Part shown: piece by piece, positions 19,459 through 31,200 of the stretch | Layout: each line of letters begins with the position of its first letter | Position numbering within the stretch: the first letter of the stretch is position 1 | Source of the DNA: Euwallacea fornicatus | Taxonomy: Eukaryota; Arthropoda; Insecta; Coleoptera; Curculionidae | NCBI RefSeq assembly: GCF_040115645.1 | Contig: NC_089547.1 | Location: forward strand, 4,712,001-4,776,000 | Length of the DNA stretch: 64,000 nt | Direction: 5' to 3' | Program-made: the position numbers and the translations under genes | The notes under the pieces: generated by a model | What the model was told of the DNA's origin: nothing | Seen by the model: the letters and a program-made list of their open reading frames with translations, nothing else | Databases searched by the model: none

Positions 19459-22400
19459 CTACCCCATTAAGTTGTTCTCTATCCTACTCCTGTTAAACTT
19501 CACTTTGTTGTCCAAATCATCAAACATAGGGAATATGTACCTATAGACCTCCTTCCTCTTTAATCGAAGCATATGATCATCCCCTATATCATCATAGAGA
19601 TCATCCAATTTATCAATTAACCTCCTGAGACTTTCTTCAATATAGTAATGCTTGTTGCTATCTTCAAGTTCTGTGAAATCTTCTATTTCTTTCTCAAATG
19701 GTTTAGCCTTTTGCCGGATTTGCTCCAAGTTCTGAATTATCCGTTTTTGTAGCTCGGTTTGATTGTCTTCGTCTGTGTCAGATTTTGATGGACCTTCTGC
19801 TTGAAGGGCCTTTGGGAACTGTGTCTCGGCCTCTAGGGTTGCCTCTTCGACACAGACAGGTTCCGATGGTGGTGGAATAACTCCTTCGGTAGATTTAATG
19901 AGTGATTTTACCATGGATTTTATGTCGCAGTTTGACCAATCTATGTTGAATTCGGCAGGGAATTGCCCCTTCCCATAATCCTCTGCAATTTCCCTAAATT
20001 CATAATGAGGTTTGTGGTAAACTGATTCTTGAAAGTCTAGATCACTGTCCAATTTAGGCTTTTTATCGCGGGGCTGCAGGTAAGGCAGTCCAGTTGCATT
20101 GTCCGTTCCCAAATCAAAGTGATTATCATACGAGTAATTAGCACTGGGATCAATTACAGGGCTCCGATTTCTTTGGGAAATCGCATCGAAATGAATTGTA
20201 GATTCAATGCTCGGAAAACTATTGGAATCTTCACTCATCTTGCTCGACCAACTGGTAGTCTTTCTCTTGCTCATTGAAAGAGAATTGATCAATTCCTGTC
20301 CATTCGAAGTTCTCGCATCTTCATTGTCAACTGGGTTTGCTGCTGAAAATTGAAGAATTGAGGAATCTCCGGAAGATTTCACAAGACTTTCTCTTAATTC
20401 TTCATCAAACTTGAATGCTTGCCCTTCCCGGAAATGTTGATCAGTCCTCGTCGGTGGGTTAGCTGCATCATCTTTAAGAGTATTATTTCTTGAAATGTCT
20501 TCAGATGTTTCTATGGCTGGTTTGGATGCAACTAGACTTGAAAAATTAATTTGTCGGGCTTCGGCACTTGGAGTTCCTTGCTTCTCTTGATATCGTTCTT
20601 GAATATCTGTTGTGTCTATATCAAAAGCAGAATACTGTGGTTTTCGCTCATATATAGTTGCATCCTTACCAAAAAATCGTAGAGGCTCTTCGGTTGCTTC
20701 GTCATAGAAACGTGAGCCATCATCAAGTTGCTTCTCCCTTGTTCCCTCCTGTTGATCAGGTCTCGCGTCACCATTTGCGTTCGATAGAGTTTTAAAATCA
20801 ACATTCTCCTCAGCTGTATCATAAATTTTCTTCGGACATTCTTCAGTTGAAAGAGTGGTAAGTGAAGAAGTGTAAAAGATAGCCTCATCAGCTGCTGCAT
20901 CTGTTGGATCTATTAAATCAACAGGAACCTTAGATACAGGATCATCAGCTTTCTTGGATGGTTCTTCAGTTGCATGTATACGTAATAAGGAGTCAATGTA
21001 TCCTAAGGCCTCAGGGGAAGATTTGTTAGTTTCAGAAATTGCTTTAGGTTCAAAAGCAAGGTTTAGACCGGAATTGGAAGATTCAGTGTCTTCTCTACAG
21101 GATTCTTCAACATTCCACTTAATTTCCTGTGATGACTCTTTCTGCGATACATTAATACTTTGTGATATTTGCTTGTGGAAATTGTAGCTAAGTTGTGTCT
21201 TTGGATCAACCTGAAAGTTCTTCGAATGGTCCAATTCATCCACTTTATCACCAGAGGAAATATCCTTCTTCTCAGAATTCCAAATGCGATTATCTTCTGA
21301 TTCATCGTTTACGGGAAAATGAGTCTCTGCATATTCTCTCTCTTTTGAGTCAAGTTGGATCAAGTCTTCAGGAAGAGTTTCAACAAGATGAGCGCGTTTC
21401 AATACGAATTTGCTAGAAGATCTTGCTAGTGGAACTGGATAAATCTTCTCTTCGGCTACATATCTAGATGTTACTCCAAGAGAAGCACTTGAGAAATCTC
21501 TATCATGTTCAAACGGATCGAAATCGTTTATTGGCGGGTTGATGTTCTTATAGTGTAGTGATTGTGGCGTAGGTCCGAAATCATCATTTCTTTTTTCATA
21601 TTCAGTCCCTTGATTTATGTGTGTATAATTTGAATATTCGGCAGGAGAATTACGTGACTTTGCAGCATCATCGTGTGAAATTGCCTTTTCAGGGAGAAGC
21701 ACCTTTTGACGTTTGGGCAGAGATAATTCATCCACTTCGGTAGATGTTGCAGTGACTCCTGATAACTCCCTTGGCATTCCAGAAGTTTCACCCAGGTTCT
21801 CATCATATGCGGAAATCCAGCTATTATTGATGGGACTTGAACAAACAGAGCTGAGCGACTCATCGGGAGCAAAATTCTTTAGAGAAGAGGTATTACGTTG
21901 ATGAAGTGTAAAACACTTGTTTTTCGACTTAATCCAATTCATCTTCGGTGGCTTGTTGGCAGTTTTGTAATCCTTTGATAGTTCAACTAGATTTACTGTA
22001 GAGGAATTAGTAATCATGGTTGGGGAAAAGTTAGTTAGCGATTTTTGCGATGAACCCCTATAATCTAAACCTCGAGGTGAAGTCGGTGTTGAAGGCAGAT
22101 GCTGATCAGGTGTCACGTTATCATAAGTGCTGCTTCTATTTTTCGTATTTTTAACATCATTTCCTTCGGATTCGATTTCCACAGGATGAAAAAACGCAGT
22201 TGGTGAGGGAACTGTAGTATCAGCAATTTGTCGCTGTTGAGATAGGTCTGCCTGATGGTTGAAAGGCTTCGAATTGTTCTTCTTTGAATTAGTTGTTGAT
22301 ATACGTTCTAACTGAGTTTGTGATTGAGCATTTGCTTGGGTAAATGTTGCATCTGTAGTGATGGCTCTATTCTTAAAGTTCATTCTATCAAATTCTTGAG

Positions 22401-25400
22401 GAATGGGCTTGGTATGATTTTTCGGTTCGGAAGAGTGCGAAGATGGTGATTGCCGGGCTTCAATTCGGTCCGAGAGAGTTAATCCGAATGACCCCCAGTT
22501 CGTTTTGACTGTCTTCGCCTTGTGGCTAACGATTAAAGGACGAACATTTTGAAATTCACACTGACCCTTGGGAGGATTTTTGTTCCCTGAAAGGGAAAAA
22601 AGAGAAAAATTATATGGCTAAATTCCAGACTTGTGCTACTGTGATCAAAAATAAGGTGAATTTTTCATTTAAACTTCACCGGTGCGGTAAACATGAAACT
22701 TACAATAGCTGCTGAAAATATCCACATTTAACTTCAATGCAAGCATTAGCTCGTCTCGATATCGATTGTCGAACACGTCGAAATGTTCCTGGCATGTATC
22801 TTATCTGAATATATGAACCCGGTATCCGTTGGATTAATTCAGTCGTCAGTATTGACCGAAGCTCTATAAACGAGGCACTTTACATGCCCCCAAAGGAAAA
22901 AATCTAACGGATTTAAATCCGGTCATCCGGGTGGCCGTGACGGTACTTAATGCAAAAAAATATGTAAAAGTTTTAAAGTTAACGGCGCATAAATAGCAAT
23001 AATTTCCATAAATAACACTGTGAAATTTCAACAAAATCGGTGAGAAAATTATTGAGATTTTTACCAAAAAACTGTTTTTATAAGAGAATCTTGACATTGT
23101 GCATCTTGAAATCGAATGGGCATATGGTTGTATATGAACTTTTCGCCTTAGAATCGCCCATAGAATCACCCCCTGAAATTTCACCGCGTACCTAAATAAC
23201 ACCCTGTGTGCTCAGTTGCTGCAGATCTACACGTGCTTTTGTAAACATAAAAAAAGTGAATTTTTCGATTTTTACTACGCCTGATTTTGTTGAGCAAAGA
23301 ATTTCCATTAAATTTTATTTGCGGAATGAATGTTCTGCGGCGGAAGCGTTGGGGATGCTACAGAAGGCTTTTGCTCGTGCGGCTGCGTCGCAAAAACAAT
23401 TAGCAAGTGGTGCGAAGGCTTTGAAGAAAGGCCGAGAAGGAGCTCAAGACGAACCATCAACATCCGCCGATGAAAGCCAAGTCGGGGAAATCAAAGATTT
23501 GGTATTCCGAAATCGTCGATTGACAGTTAGAAACCATGCTAATGCTTGACGAGCATTTCATTCGGACCAACCCTGACCATTACAAAAAAGGGTTTGTGCC
23601 TCAAACGCGTCAAATCTCGATCGGTTTAAAAAAAAACTAATTTTTTTGCGAAAAAAGTGTCGCTTTGAAATCTGCCCATCGATGATTTTGGACTGCCAGG
23701 GCGAGTAGGACTGTCCGCTCGTATCGTTCCACAACCACCGCGCTCACCTTATTTAGCACCGTTGGATTTCTCGCTCTTCAAACGGTTCGAAGGACAGCTC
23801 GGGAGACATCGTTTCGACTTTATGGAAAAGATAAACGCTGAACTGAAGAAAGTGTTAAAGGCCAACCCGAAAAAAGACTCCGCTGACTAATTTCGAGGAT
23901 TGGAAAAAACGATGGGATAAATGCATTGTGTCGGACAGGGAGTACTTTGCAGGCGATAAAATTTATCGGAGGTAATAAATAAATATTTTTCATTTTATAT
24001 GTGAATTCACCTCATTTTTTTATCACAGTACCACGCACTTTGACCTATTTTATTGGACAATGGAGAAACTCAGTTTTCGTCTCGTAATGCCGAGAGTCTG
24101 GCCAACTTCGGCCAGCTGCGGGGGCACAAAAATAAGCATTTAGGGGGGCACTGGCTAATCTCCGACGATCAGCTTCAGCAAATGAAAAATCTCCCCCCCT
24201 TTTTATTGTTTGACCACATTGACCACCTTCCCGGCTCCTTTTCATAATGTCAAATTTTGACTCGTGGGACTCACGTTACCTGCGAACTTCTTTGAGGCTT
24301 CTCTTGCCATTGAAACGTTCGGGACTTGAGCTTCATTTTGATAGCTTCGCACCCCCTCTGGTATTTCCAACCCAGCAGTACGACCCCTCCGTTCGTTTTG
24401 CGATCCATCAAATCGACCAGGGCGGAACTGTTGCTGGGGCCCACGCATTCCACCAGTAACATTTTCGGCTATAAATTAAAAACTATAAAAAAATTGTCTA
24501 AAATGACGAAATTTGAACTGAAATAATGAGAAGAGAACCGTTCGATTCGATCGGGAGTTCTTCTCAAAAATCTCTTTGCCTCACTTACTGGTGTTGTTCC
24601 TCTTCGCCAAGCAGCATAATATATTTCCCATTGGTTTTACTGCAATAAACAATAACGTGAACGAAGACATTAAGAGACTCTGTCAAAGTAGAGAAATCCT
24701 ACAAGTTAAGTGAAAAATATATTTAAGAATGGCGCGCGCAGCTTTACGCTCTACCCGCTCCTCGCACTCCCCGCCCGCCCGATCATATTTTTGTTCCTAA
24801 AATTAATTATTTTCTTTCTTCACTTTGTAACAAATCAAATTATTTGACTCGTTAAAAAGTTAACGGGGCGGTGGGGCGCGCGGGGGGGTCGATTTAGAGC
24901 CGCACGGTATAATCGCAGATGTAACTTTTAACGGAACATCGCTCTTGAACGAGCTCACTTAACAGGAATCTGAGTGACGTCGTACTTCTGGTGCTAATTC
25001 TCGAATTGTAGTATATCCTCAGAGGAACTGTAATTGCCCGAGAGCCGATTCGTGAGTTGGTAAGTCAAAATACTCGTTATATCTTATCATGAATGTGAAG
25101 CTGGGGAGACAAAGGCGATAACAGGCAAACTGCACACCTTCGCCATTGAGAAATGTTACTGGCTACTTAACTTTATGTTGAACTTATCGCTGAGCCCATT
25201 TTTCGTAATTCCAAATGGGCCAAATAAATGATTAAAAAATCTGTTTCGAGCTTACCGACAATCTAAGCAGAAAACCAAATTGGCACTAAACTGAAGACTA
25301 TGTGAACAATTAAAAAATGCAAATTTAGTTATCAGGAATATCACGTTCTTACCACGTTTCCAAATGAATTTGAGGCAAATTTTAAGAAATTCAATTACAA

Positions 25401-27313
25401 ACATTACTACAGTTTTGCCATATTTTCCAAATAGTATTTCGTCCAGTGCGGATATCACGATCTTATCTAACTGTATTCATTTTACCAACTGCCTTATCAA
25501 CGAGAATATTAGATAAAACGATTCTCACTGATGCGTGGTCTCCGTGTGCGAAGCCATGTTCCCAAGTACCTTGTATCTACTTACCCAAGTAACGAACGTA
25601 ATTGCGGTAGATAGAAAGATAATCATAAGCAGGAAGTTGTTCTGATGGTAAACGTTAATTTTAGATCGAAAATAAACGAATTTGCTTCAAAAAACGCTAA
25701 CTGAACCTTTGATCGAGACCTGATCTTGCTGGGACATTACGGTTGTTGAAACGAACCATTAAGCGTCTCCTCCACCATTATGGCGAGAAGAGCGAGAAGG
25801 TCTTGTGAATGTCCATCCTTACACGCATTATAAAGGAATACGGGAAATAATTTGAAATTTTCCGATTGCACCTCTCCTTCGCTCACCTATTGAGAGGGCG
25901 AGTCGTCTCCCTTATGCCCAAATTTATCATTTCGCCAATTTCAAGCTGTTTTGCGAACAATAAAGTTCACGTTACATATTAACGAGAAAAAAACAATTGC
26001 CAAGCGGCATAAATTGCTCAACCAGGCTCGATGAACATTTGCGTAATTTTGCAGGTCTTGCTGGCCTGAATTGCGTCCACAAAGAGACCTGCATTAACAC
26101 TGTACCATGCCTATACACATAAAATTAGTTGTTTGTAATCTCATCTGGGAATACCTACTTTCGAGCCAATCCATCCTAATTGGAGAGGAGAATGACAGTC
26201 GTTTCAAAAATTAACGAATATTTATTGCGTCATCCATCTAATTTTAGCACTAGATGGAGGCATGTGAGACTTAGATGACTTAGACAGTAGATGTCGCCAC
26301 AGCGAGAACCAGCGGCGCAATTACAGTATATTTTTAACAGTCTTCGGATTTACTACTCTAAACATATTAAATCGTAACAAAAATGGTTTTTTGTTTGTTT
26401 TCTTGGAACGTCCTTTTGTTCTCCTCCAGCTTCTTGTCGAGCTCCCCGAGCAGGTGGAAAATGTACTCATAAACCTCGTTCCTATCCCGAAGAAGAACGT
26501 CATTCCCTGCAACCTGCTGACGCATGTCGTCCAGTGCGTCAACTAACTTCTTCAAATTCTCGTCAATGTGGTAAAACTTATTGTTATCGCTGCGCTCGTC
26601 GAATGCCCGAATCTCGTTTTTGTAGGTCTCGGCCTTGTTTCTGATGCCGTTTAGGACGTTTCGGATCTTATCTTCAGGTTCTGCGACGTAGGGAGGAGGC
26701 GGTTCCGAGTCTCGCGGGGGGCGCGGCTCTCTCCTGGCCCTCCCTGGGGGTTTGGCTGAGGGTGAGCTCGAGTCGGCTGCAGAGAAAAGCAACTTAAGGC
26801 AATAGAGATTTTCATATAATACGAAGAGAAAAATCAAGGGCAATTTCCGAGCATCCGCAGAATAAGCTTCTCGATTGGCTCGCCTACATCGTTGGACGGC
26901 GTTTCTCTAGACGGACGTTGGCGAATTGGTTTAAGTAAATCGCAGAAAAGCCACGAAGATGTTTCTACTCACTTGTAACGACATTTTTCTGAAATAGTGA
27001 AGATGTCCCTGTGGGCTGCTTTGAAATGGGCCCCACTGTAAATGTAAAGTGATATTAATTAAGTGTCTTGTTATCGCGGGAAGGCATTGAGGGTGCAAAA
27101 TTCCTCGTAATACCTCTCCTGCCGTTGTTGCCTGCATTCAGGTTCCTGTTCGCTCTGGCTTTGCCTGCAAAATTTCAGTCCGGTTAAAATCAAAATGCTT
27201 ATCTGAGCATCTCAAATGGAATTTCGTCAAATACCTTCAAAAATATGAAATCTTCATTTACCTCTTGAGCCACTTCCAGGACAGAGATTTGCACAGAAAT
27301 CGTCACCACCCAT
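19459..27313 (-). CDS. stv: Starvin/Samui-type BAG co-chaperone, long isoform (1160 aa)
   Basis: Exons on the minus strand: 27313-27262, 27164-27114, 27035-26973, 24468-24280 and 22586-19459. Every junction is GT-AG in the same phase, and the total is 3483 bases (1161 codons with stop). ATG 27313 is the first after an in-frame TGA at 27367. The product has a long, disordered Ser-rich middle and a C-terminal BAG domain (about 1062-1150: KPFEKEIEDFTELEDSNKHY, LRRLIDKLDDL, RKEVYRYIFPMFDDL). Starvin in flies and Samui in moths are BAG3-class Hsp70 co-chaperones in the cytosol, linked to stress and muscle protein turnover. The long last exon starts at a strong acceptor (tttttccctttcag), 67 codons before its first internal Met. 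A VPV motif in the middle might act like the small-Hsp-binding motif of BAG3; this is speculative. Confidence 0.8.
22639..24028 (+). mobile_element. Decayed mariner element, 1.39 kb, with a nested transposon fragment
   Basis: Terminal inverted repeats CTGTGATCAAAAATAAGGTG (left) and CTGTGATAAAAAAATGAGGT (right, inverted) match over about 28 bases, and TA dinucleotides flank both ends. Plus-strand transposase remains include EQRISIKFYLRNE (about 23295-23335), DLVFRNRRLTVRNHA (about 23495-23545) and a C-terminal piece with RGHRFDFMEKINAELKKVL (about 23795-23860). The middle is deleted or frameshifted. It lies in the intron before the last exon of the starvin-like gene, its left end only about 50 bases from that exon's acceptor. 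Confidence 0.75.
22690..23209 (-). mobile_element. Second transposase fragment nested in the mariner copy
   Basis: On the minus strand, pieces such as LNPLDFF, then MPGTFRRVRQSISRRANACI and EVKCGYFQQLL, match the C-terminus of a common insect IS630/Tc1-type transposase. The opposite side ends at a CACAGGGTG-type terminus near 23209. It interrupts the mariner between its left inverted repeat and the transposase N-terminus. Exact borders are uncertain. Confidence 0.5.
24280..24468 (-). CDS. stv: Internal exon of the starvin-like long isoform
   Basis: Bounded by acceptor tttatag and donor GCAG|GTAACG, 189 bases, two leading bases and one trailing base, so it fits the gene's uniform phase. It encodes a Gly/Gln/Arg-rich segment (ENVTGGMRGPQQQFRPGRFD) and reads on into the NKNPPKGQ start of the last exon. 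It lies downstream of the alternative short terminal exon, so only the long form can contain it. Confidence 0.7.
24469..26220. other. Intron of the starvin-like gene, nothing else seen
   Basis: This is the sequence between the short terminal exon and the long-form exon at 24468. Apart from a GC-rich patch near 24730-24910 there is no supported gene, clear repeat or domain. Confidence 0.4.
26221..26226 (-). other. stv: Polyadenylation signal of the starvin-like short isoform
   Basis: AATAAA on the minus strand, about 140 bases past the stop codon of the short terminal exon, supporting use of that exon as a true 3' end. Confidence 0.5.
26367..26776 (-). CDS. stv: Alternative terminal BAG exon of the starvin-like gene (short isoform, 191 aa)
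   Basis: A strong acceptor (gcttttctctgcag) opens the exon with two leading bases. Joined to the three upstream exons it gives 576 bases (191 aa plus stop). It encodes a Pro/Arg-rich linker (SEPPPPYVAEPEDK) and a complete BAG domain (about residues 90-175: IRNKAETYKNEIRAFDERSD, NKFYHIDENLKKLVDALDDM, RNEVYEYIFHLLGELDKKLE). This domain is clearly related to the one ending the long isoform, so the two terminal exons look like an exon duplication. AATAAA lies at 26226-26221. The gene would thus yield a 191-aa and a 1160-aa protein with different BAG domains. Confidence 0.75.
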
Positions 27314-27638
27314 TCTATCACTTTCCTCATAGTAAATATCACGAAGGAAGTTTCGCAGTAATACTCATTCAATCCGTTACTTATCTATTAGAATCCACGT
27401 ATCAGGCAGGCGCCTATCTAATCTTTAGGTATGGCGGTAAACATAAGGCTGATAATTAAAATCGAAATAATGTATGAATTGTAAATTATGTTGTTTAAAG
27501 GGAGATAAGGTAGTTTCAATTTTGCAAACATGAGAAAGCTCTTGCCGCCGATAGCTAAAAAAAAACCAACAAACTTGACGCCCCCCGAATCGCCCCACGG
27601 AGCATGAACTGACCTCAAAGGATTTCCCTTTGTTTCAG

Positions 27639-28270
27639 TGCTCAACTAGCCGCTGCTCGTTTCGACCAAAGAACCTCTTGTGTGGGCCTAGAAGGCTCCG
27701 CCAACCGAAGAATCCCCCCTCCCCTCCTCCGCTCCAGAACTCTGCCAGCAATCGTCGTCCCTGGAGTGAATATCCTCCAAGCCCAACTAGGAAACTATGG
27801 ACGAGGTAAATTACCTCTTCACCGTCACAGCCCTCCCCTCAAAATCTTCCCATTAACAGATCAAAACCACTCTCCATACACCTCAAAATCCGGCCTTGCG
27901 GGACGTCTCTCCGCAGCTAGAGCCTCCCTGCACAAAGAAGATGCTGCCAGTCTGGAAAACAGAAGGAAATCCGCCATTAGCAGGCTGTGTGGGTCTGGCA
28001 GCTACGGGCCGGAACGATCTGAGGATGGTAGTCTGATACTCAAGTAGGTTGGAAGCGTTGGTTTGGTAGGGAGTGTAAATGGACGGGGTTTAGGGTGCCG
28101 TCGCCGCATGTGGTGGCAGCGCGGGCCTACAGGATGCCTACGTCACCACAGCCCGGGCCTTCCACCTGCGGGGCTTTCTCCAAAATCAGCAAGTTGCTGA
28201 CGCCCGGGAGCTCCAAGAATCAAATAGTCATCGACGAATCAAATGTAATCAGAAGACTGAGTTGGGAGAG
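27639..28270 (+). CDS. wake: wake long-isoform exons (first three seen)
   Basis: The exon at 27639 follows a strong acceptor (tttccctttgtttcag), and its frame (AQLAAARFDQR, then SRTLPAIVVPGVNILQAQL) has no ATG before an upstream stop. It is therefore internal, and the true start lies further left. Exon 2 (27860-28043) and exon 3 (28094-28270) are separated by 54- and 50-base introns and encode Ser/Arg-rich sequence ending RRLSWER. The 54-base intron is in frame and free of stops, so retention would add 18 residues. This region has no catalytic domain and is probably a regulatory, phosphorylatable N-terminus. Confidence 0.72.
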
Positions 28271-31200
28271 GTAAGTTACGGCTGGAAAATCTTGATTTGT
28301 GAACGCACCGAGTTATGATTTGAAAATGCGAAAACCGCTAGCCTAAGGGAGATTTATTTGAAATAATTGTACAGAGTGTTGGGGAAAAAACTTTCGTAAA
28401 ATCAACCAATAACCAATAAGGTCATTTTGAATAAAAAAAGTTCCCTACCACAGGGGTCGTATGTGCAGCTATTTCCTCGGAGAGCAAAAAAAAACATACG
28501 TTGAGAGTTGGCAACGTCGCGTCATGTTTATTTCATTTCAATATCTCCTTAAGTAGGTGAATAAACTGGGTATGTATTTTTGCAAGGGTTTTTGGGCCCG
28601 ATACCTGTTAACTGCCTTACAACTTTCTCTCCCTTCGCCCGCAAAGTTAACTTTAGGGACCGCTTGGAGGGTCAGGTTTTCAGGGTTCACTGCGGCGTTG
28701 CCGCTTAAGTTTACTTTTACCGACTAACTTGTATTATTACTTAGTAATTAAGTTTTTGCATTGCTTTTAGCAATGTTATCGTTGAATACTTTTACCTTTT
28801 TTGTTACACGTCACAGAAGCAACACCCGACAAGCGCGTTTCTCAACAATTTATTATAACTATAAGCTGTCCGGTTGCCAACTAACGTTTTTTTTGTTTGG
28901 AAAAACTATTAGTTACTACTATTATTACTCACTAGTGCAGTAAAGAACTTTTTCATTCAAAATCATGTTCTTAATCATTGGTCGAATTTACAAAAGTTCT
29001 TGCAGTCGAGTCGAACACAACGGGAGCAATTGAAATCTGGCAATTTTCCTTTTCTTCAGAATTTTAATGCGAATCTCCGGACCCGACATCAAAAGGCATT
29101 GAATGAAAGAATTGGGCATGCAGACGCCGTTTTACTTTTATCGCAACTCCACCGCTAAAGCCCCCAATTCTATCCGTACCATCCGTTAAATTCCCATAAC
29201 AGTAACCTGTGCAAACCTACCTTAACTGCCAGCCAACGCTCCCGATCACAAAAGATACGAATAAGTTTCCAATTTCTTTGAATGGGGCCCCCTTTCGCAT
29301 GCAAAAGTTTTGCCTCATCAATACATAAGGTATAATTGCGCTGCATGAAATCTCCAGTCGGGATGTTCTCTAATAAACAACAAAAGGATTCCGGCACTTA
29401 ATTTGAGGCGTTAATGAAAGACTGAAAATTGCGGTTTAGAGAGATAAAAGAGCCTCCATTTAAAACAGAACGTGACGCTCTCCCTCTCGGAAGCATAAAT
29501 TAGAGCGATATGACGTCTTTAGGGCCTTATCTGCTTCCGAACTTTAATTACTACACTGTTCATTTTTAATTAATACACTAGTTGTTGTTATCTTCCAAGG
29601 TAGCGCTGTCCTCGCGCTCTCACCTTGATGTATACAGCGTTTGCGAAAAGTTTTGCAATGGTTTACAACTTTAATGAGTCCGATACCGAAAAGAAAAATG
29701 CTTAAACGCGTATGATTTTGTTTAGAAAAGGGGGCATTTAATGCGTTATTTTCGATGGTCAAGTTTTCCACCCCTATCGGGCTACCTCAACGAGCTTTTT
29801 ATTTTCAAACGCGAAGTTACCCATCACAGTATGCCAAATGAAGGAGCGAATCACGCGTTTTTAAGCATTTTAAAAAACTATTGAGTTCATGGAAGTTATG
29901 AACGCATTGCAACGCTTTTTGCAAGCGCAGTATATACAGGGTGTCCCACAAGTGTTTCATTATATTTCAGCGGGTAATAGTACATTGAAAAATAATATGA
30001 CTCCCTATATAAACCATATTCCGATAATGCTTCATTAAGAAGATACAGGGTGTTAAACTTAAAACACACCTGGAATATTTCAACGTATCAGAGTATCAAT
30101 GAACAGGCGAGCTCAATTATGTGTATGAACAAAACGGCCACCAATTTGAACAATTTCTATAATGTTATAGCAAATTAATAATATTTAAAACAAACTTAAT
30201 ATTATTAAAACCATTTAGAAAATATCGTGCATATAGACGGTATTCAATTTTTTACTGGCAAACGATACGTCGGACGAAAAAGAGTCAAGTGAGCATTTTT
30301 CTTCTAAATGAAATTAAACTTCTAAAAATAATTTTTATTTTGATAAAAAGCAGTGGCGCACCATGTTTTTCTTTAAAAATGTGCCGAGAGGCGTCCGTAC
30401 GCACGTCACTGGTGAAACGAAAAATAGCCCTTTTGCATAAACAAATGCGTCTACATTAACTCTCAAAACATGCCACATTTCACTTACATATCTCAAACGG
30501 TTTTGAATATATCAATAAAAGTTAGATTTTTTAATTAAAGTTTAACACCCTGTATCTTCTTAATGAAGCATTATTGAAATATGGTTGATATAGGGAGTCA
30601 TATTATTTTTCAATGTACTATTACCCACTGAAATATAATGAAACACTTGTGGGACACCCTGTATATTTTCTCACAACCAGCGTGCGCTCTTGACATATTT
30701 TATGCGCCTTTCCCTTCGGAAAACCCTTCGTTTCCACTTGAACCGTCTTAAACGTGGGCACGGACTTTTAAATGCTCAAGTTTGAACTGGCAAATTAAGT
30801 ACCCGCACACAAGAAACAGCAGGAGGGCAGCAAGAACTGAAGCTTCGCCGGTTTGAATTTTAATGGCCAGATCTTAAACGTTTCTTGAAGCTATAACTCA
30901 CGGGCATGAGCTTCACATTCTAATAATTATTATTGCAGTCTCTCCAAAAAGGGGCTGAGCGACATCGGAGAAGCCAAGAATAATTTAAATTTCAGTTGGG
31001 AGACTATCAAATTCCCTCGAACGTGATTCCAACTCTCGAGCAGCTTCCATATTGCCTTTAAAAGACGAAATTCCTACTTGTAATGGGAAGTATAGCAACC
31101 ATTCGTTATTAATTCAACTTCCTTGTATGAACATGTCTCTTCACTCGCTCCGGGGGGGCCTGCGACGGGGCTAGTACAAATTTTCCTATCCCCTTAGGCC

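Noticed and set aside
27431..27436. ATG GCG followed by GTAAAC as the missing wake start exon
   Set aside because: It would leave phase 0, but exon 27639 needs two leftover bases.
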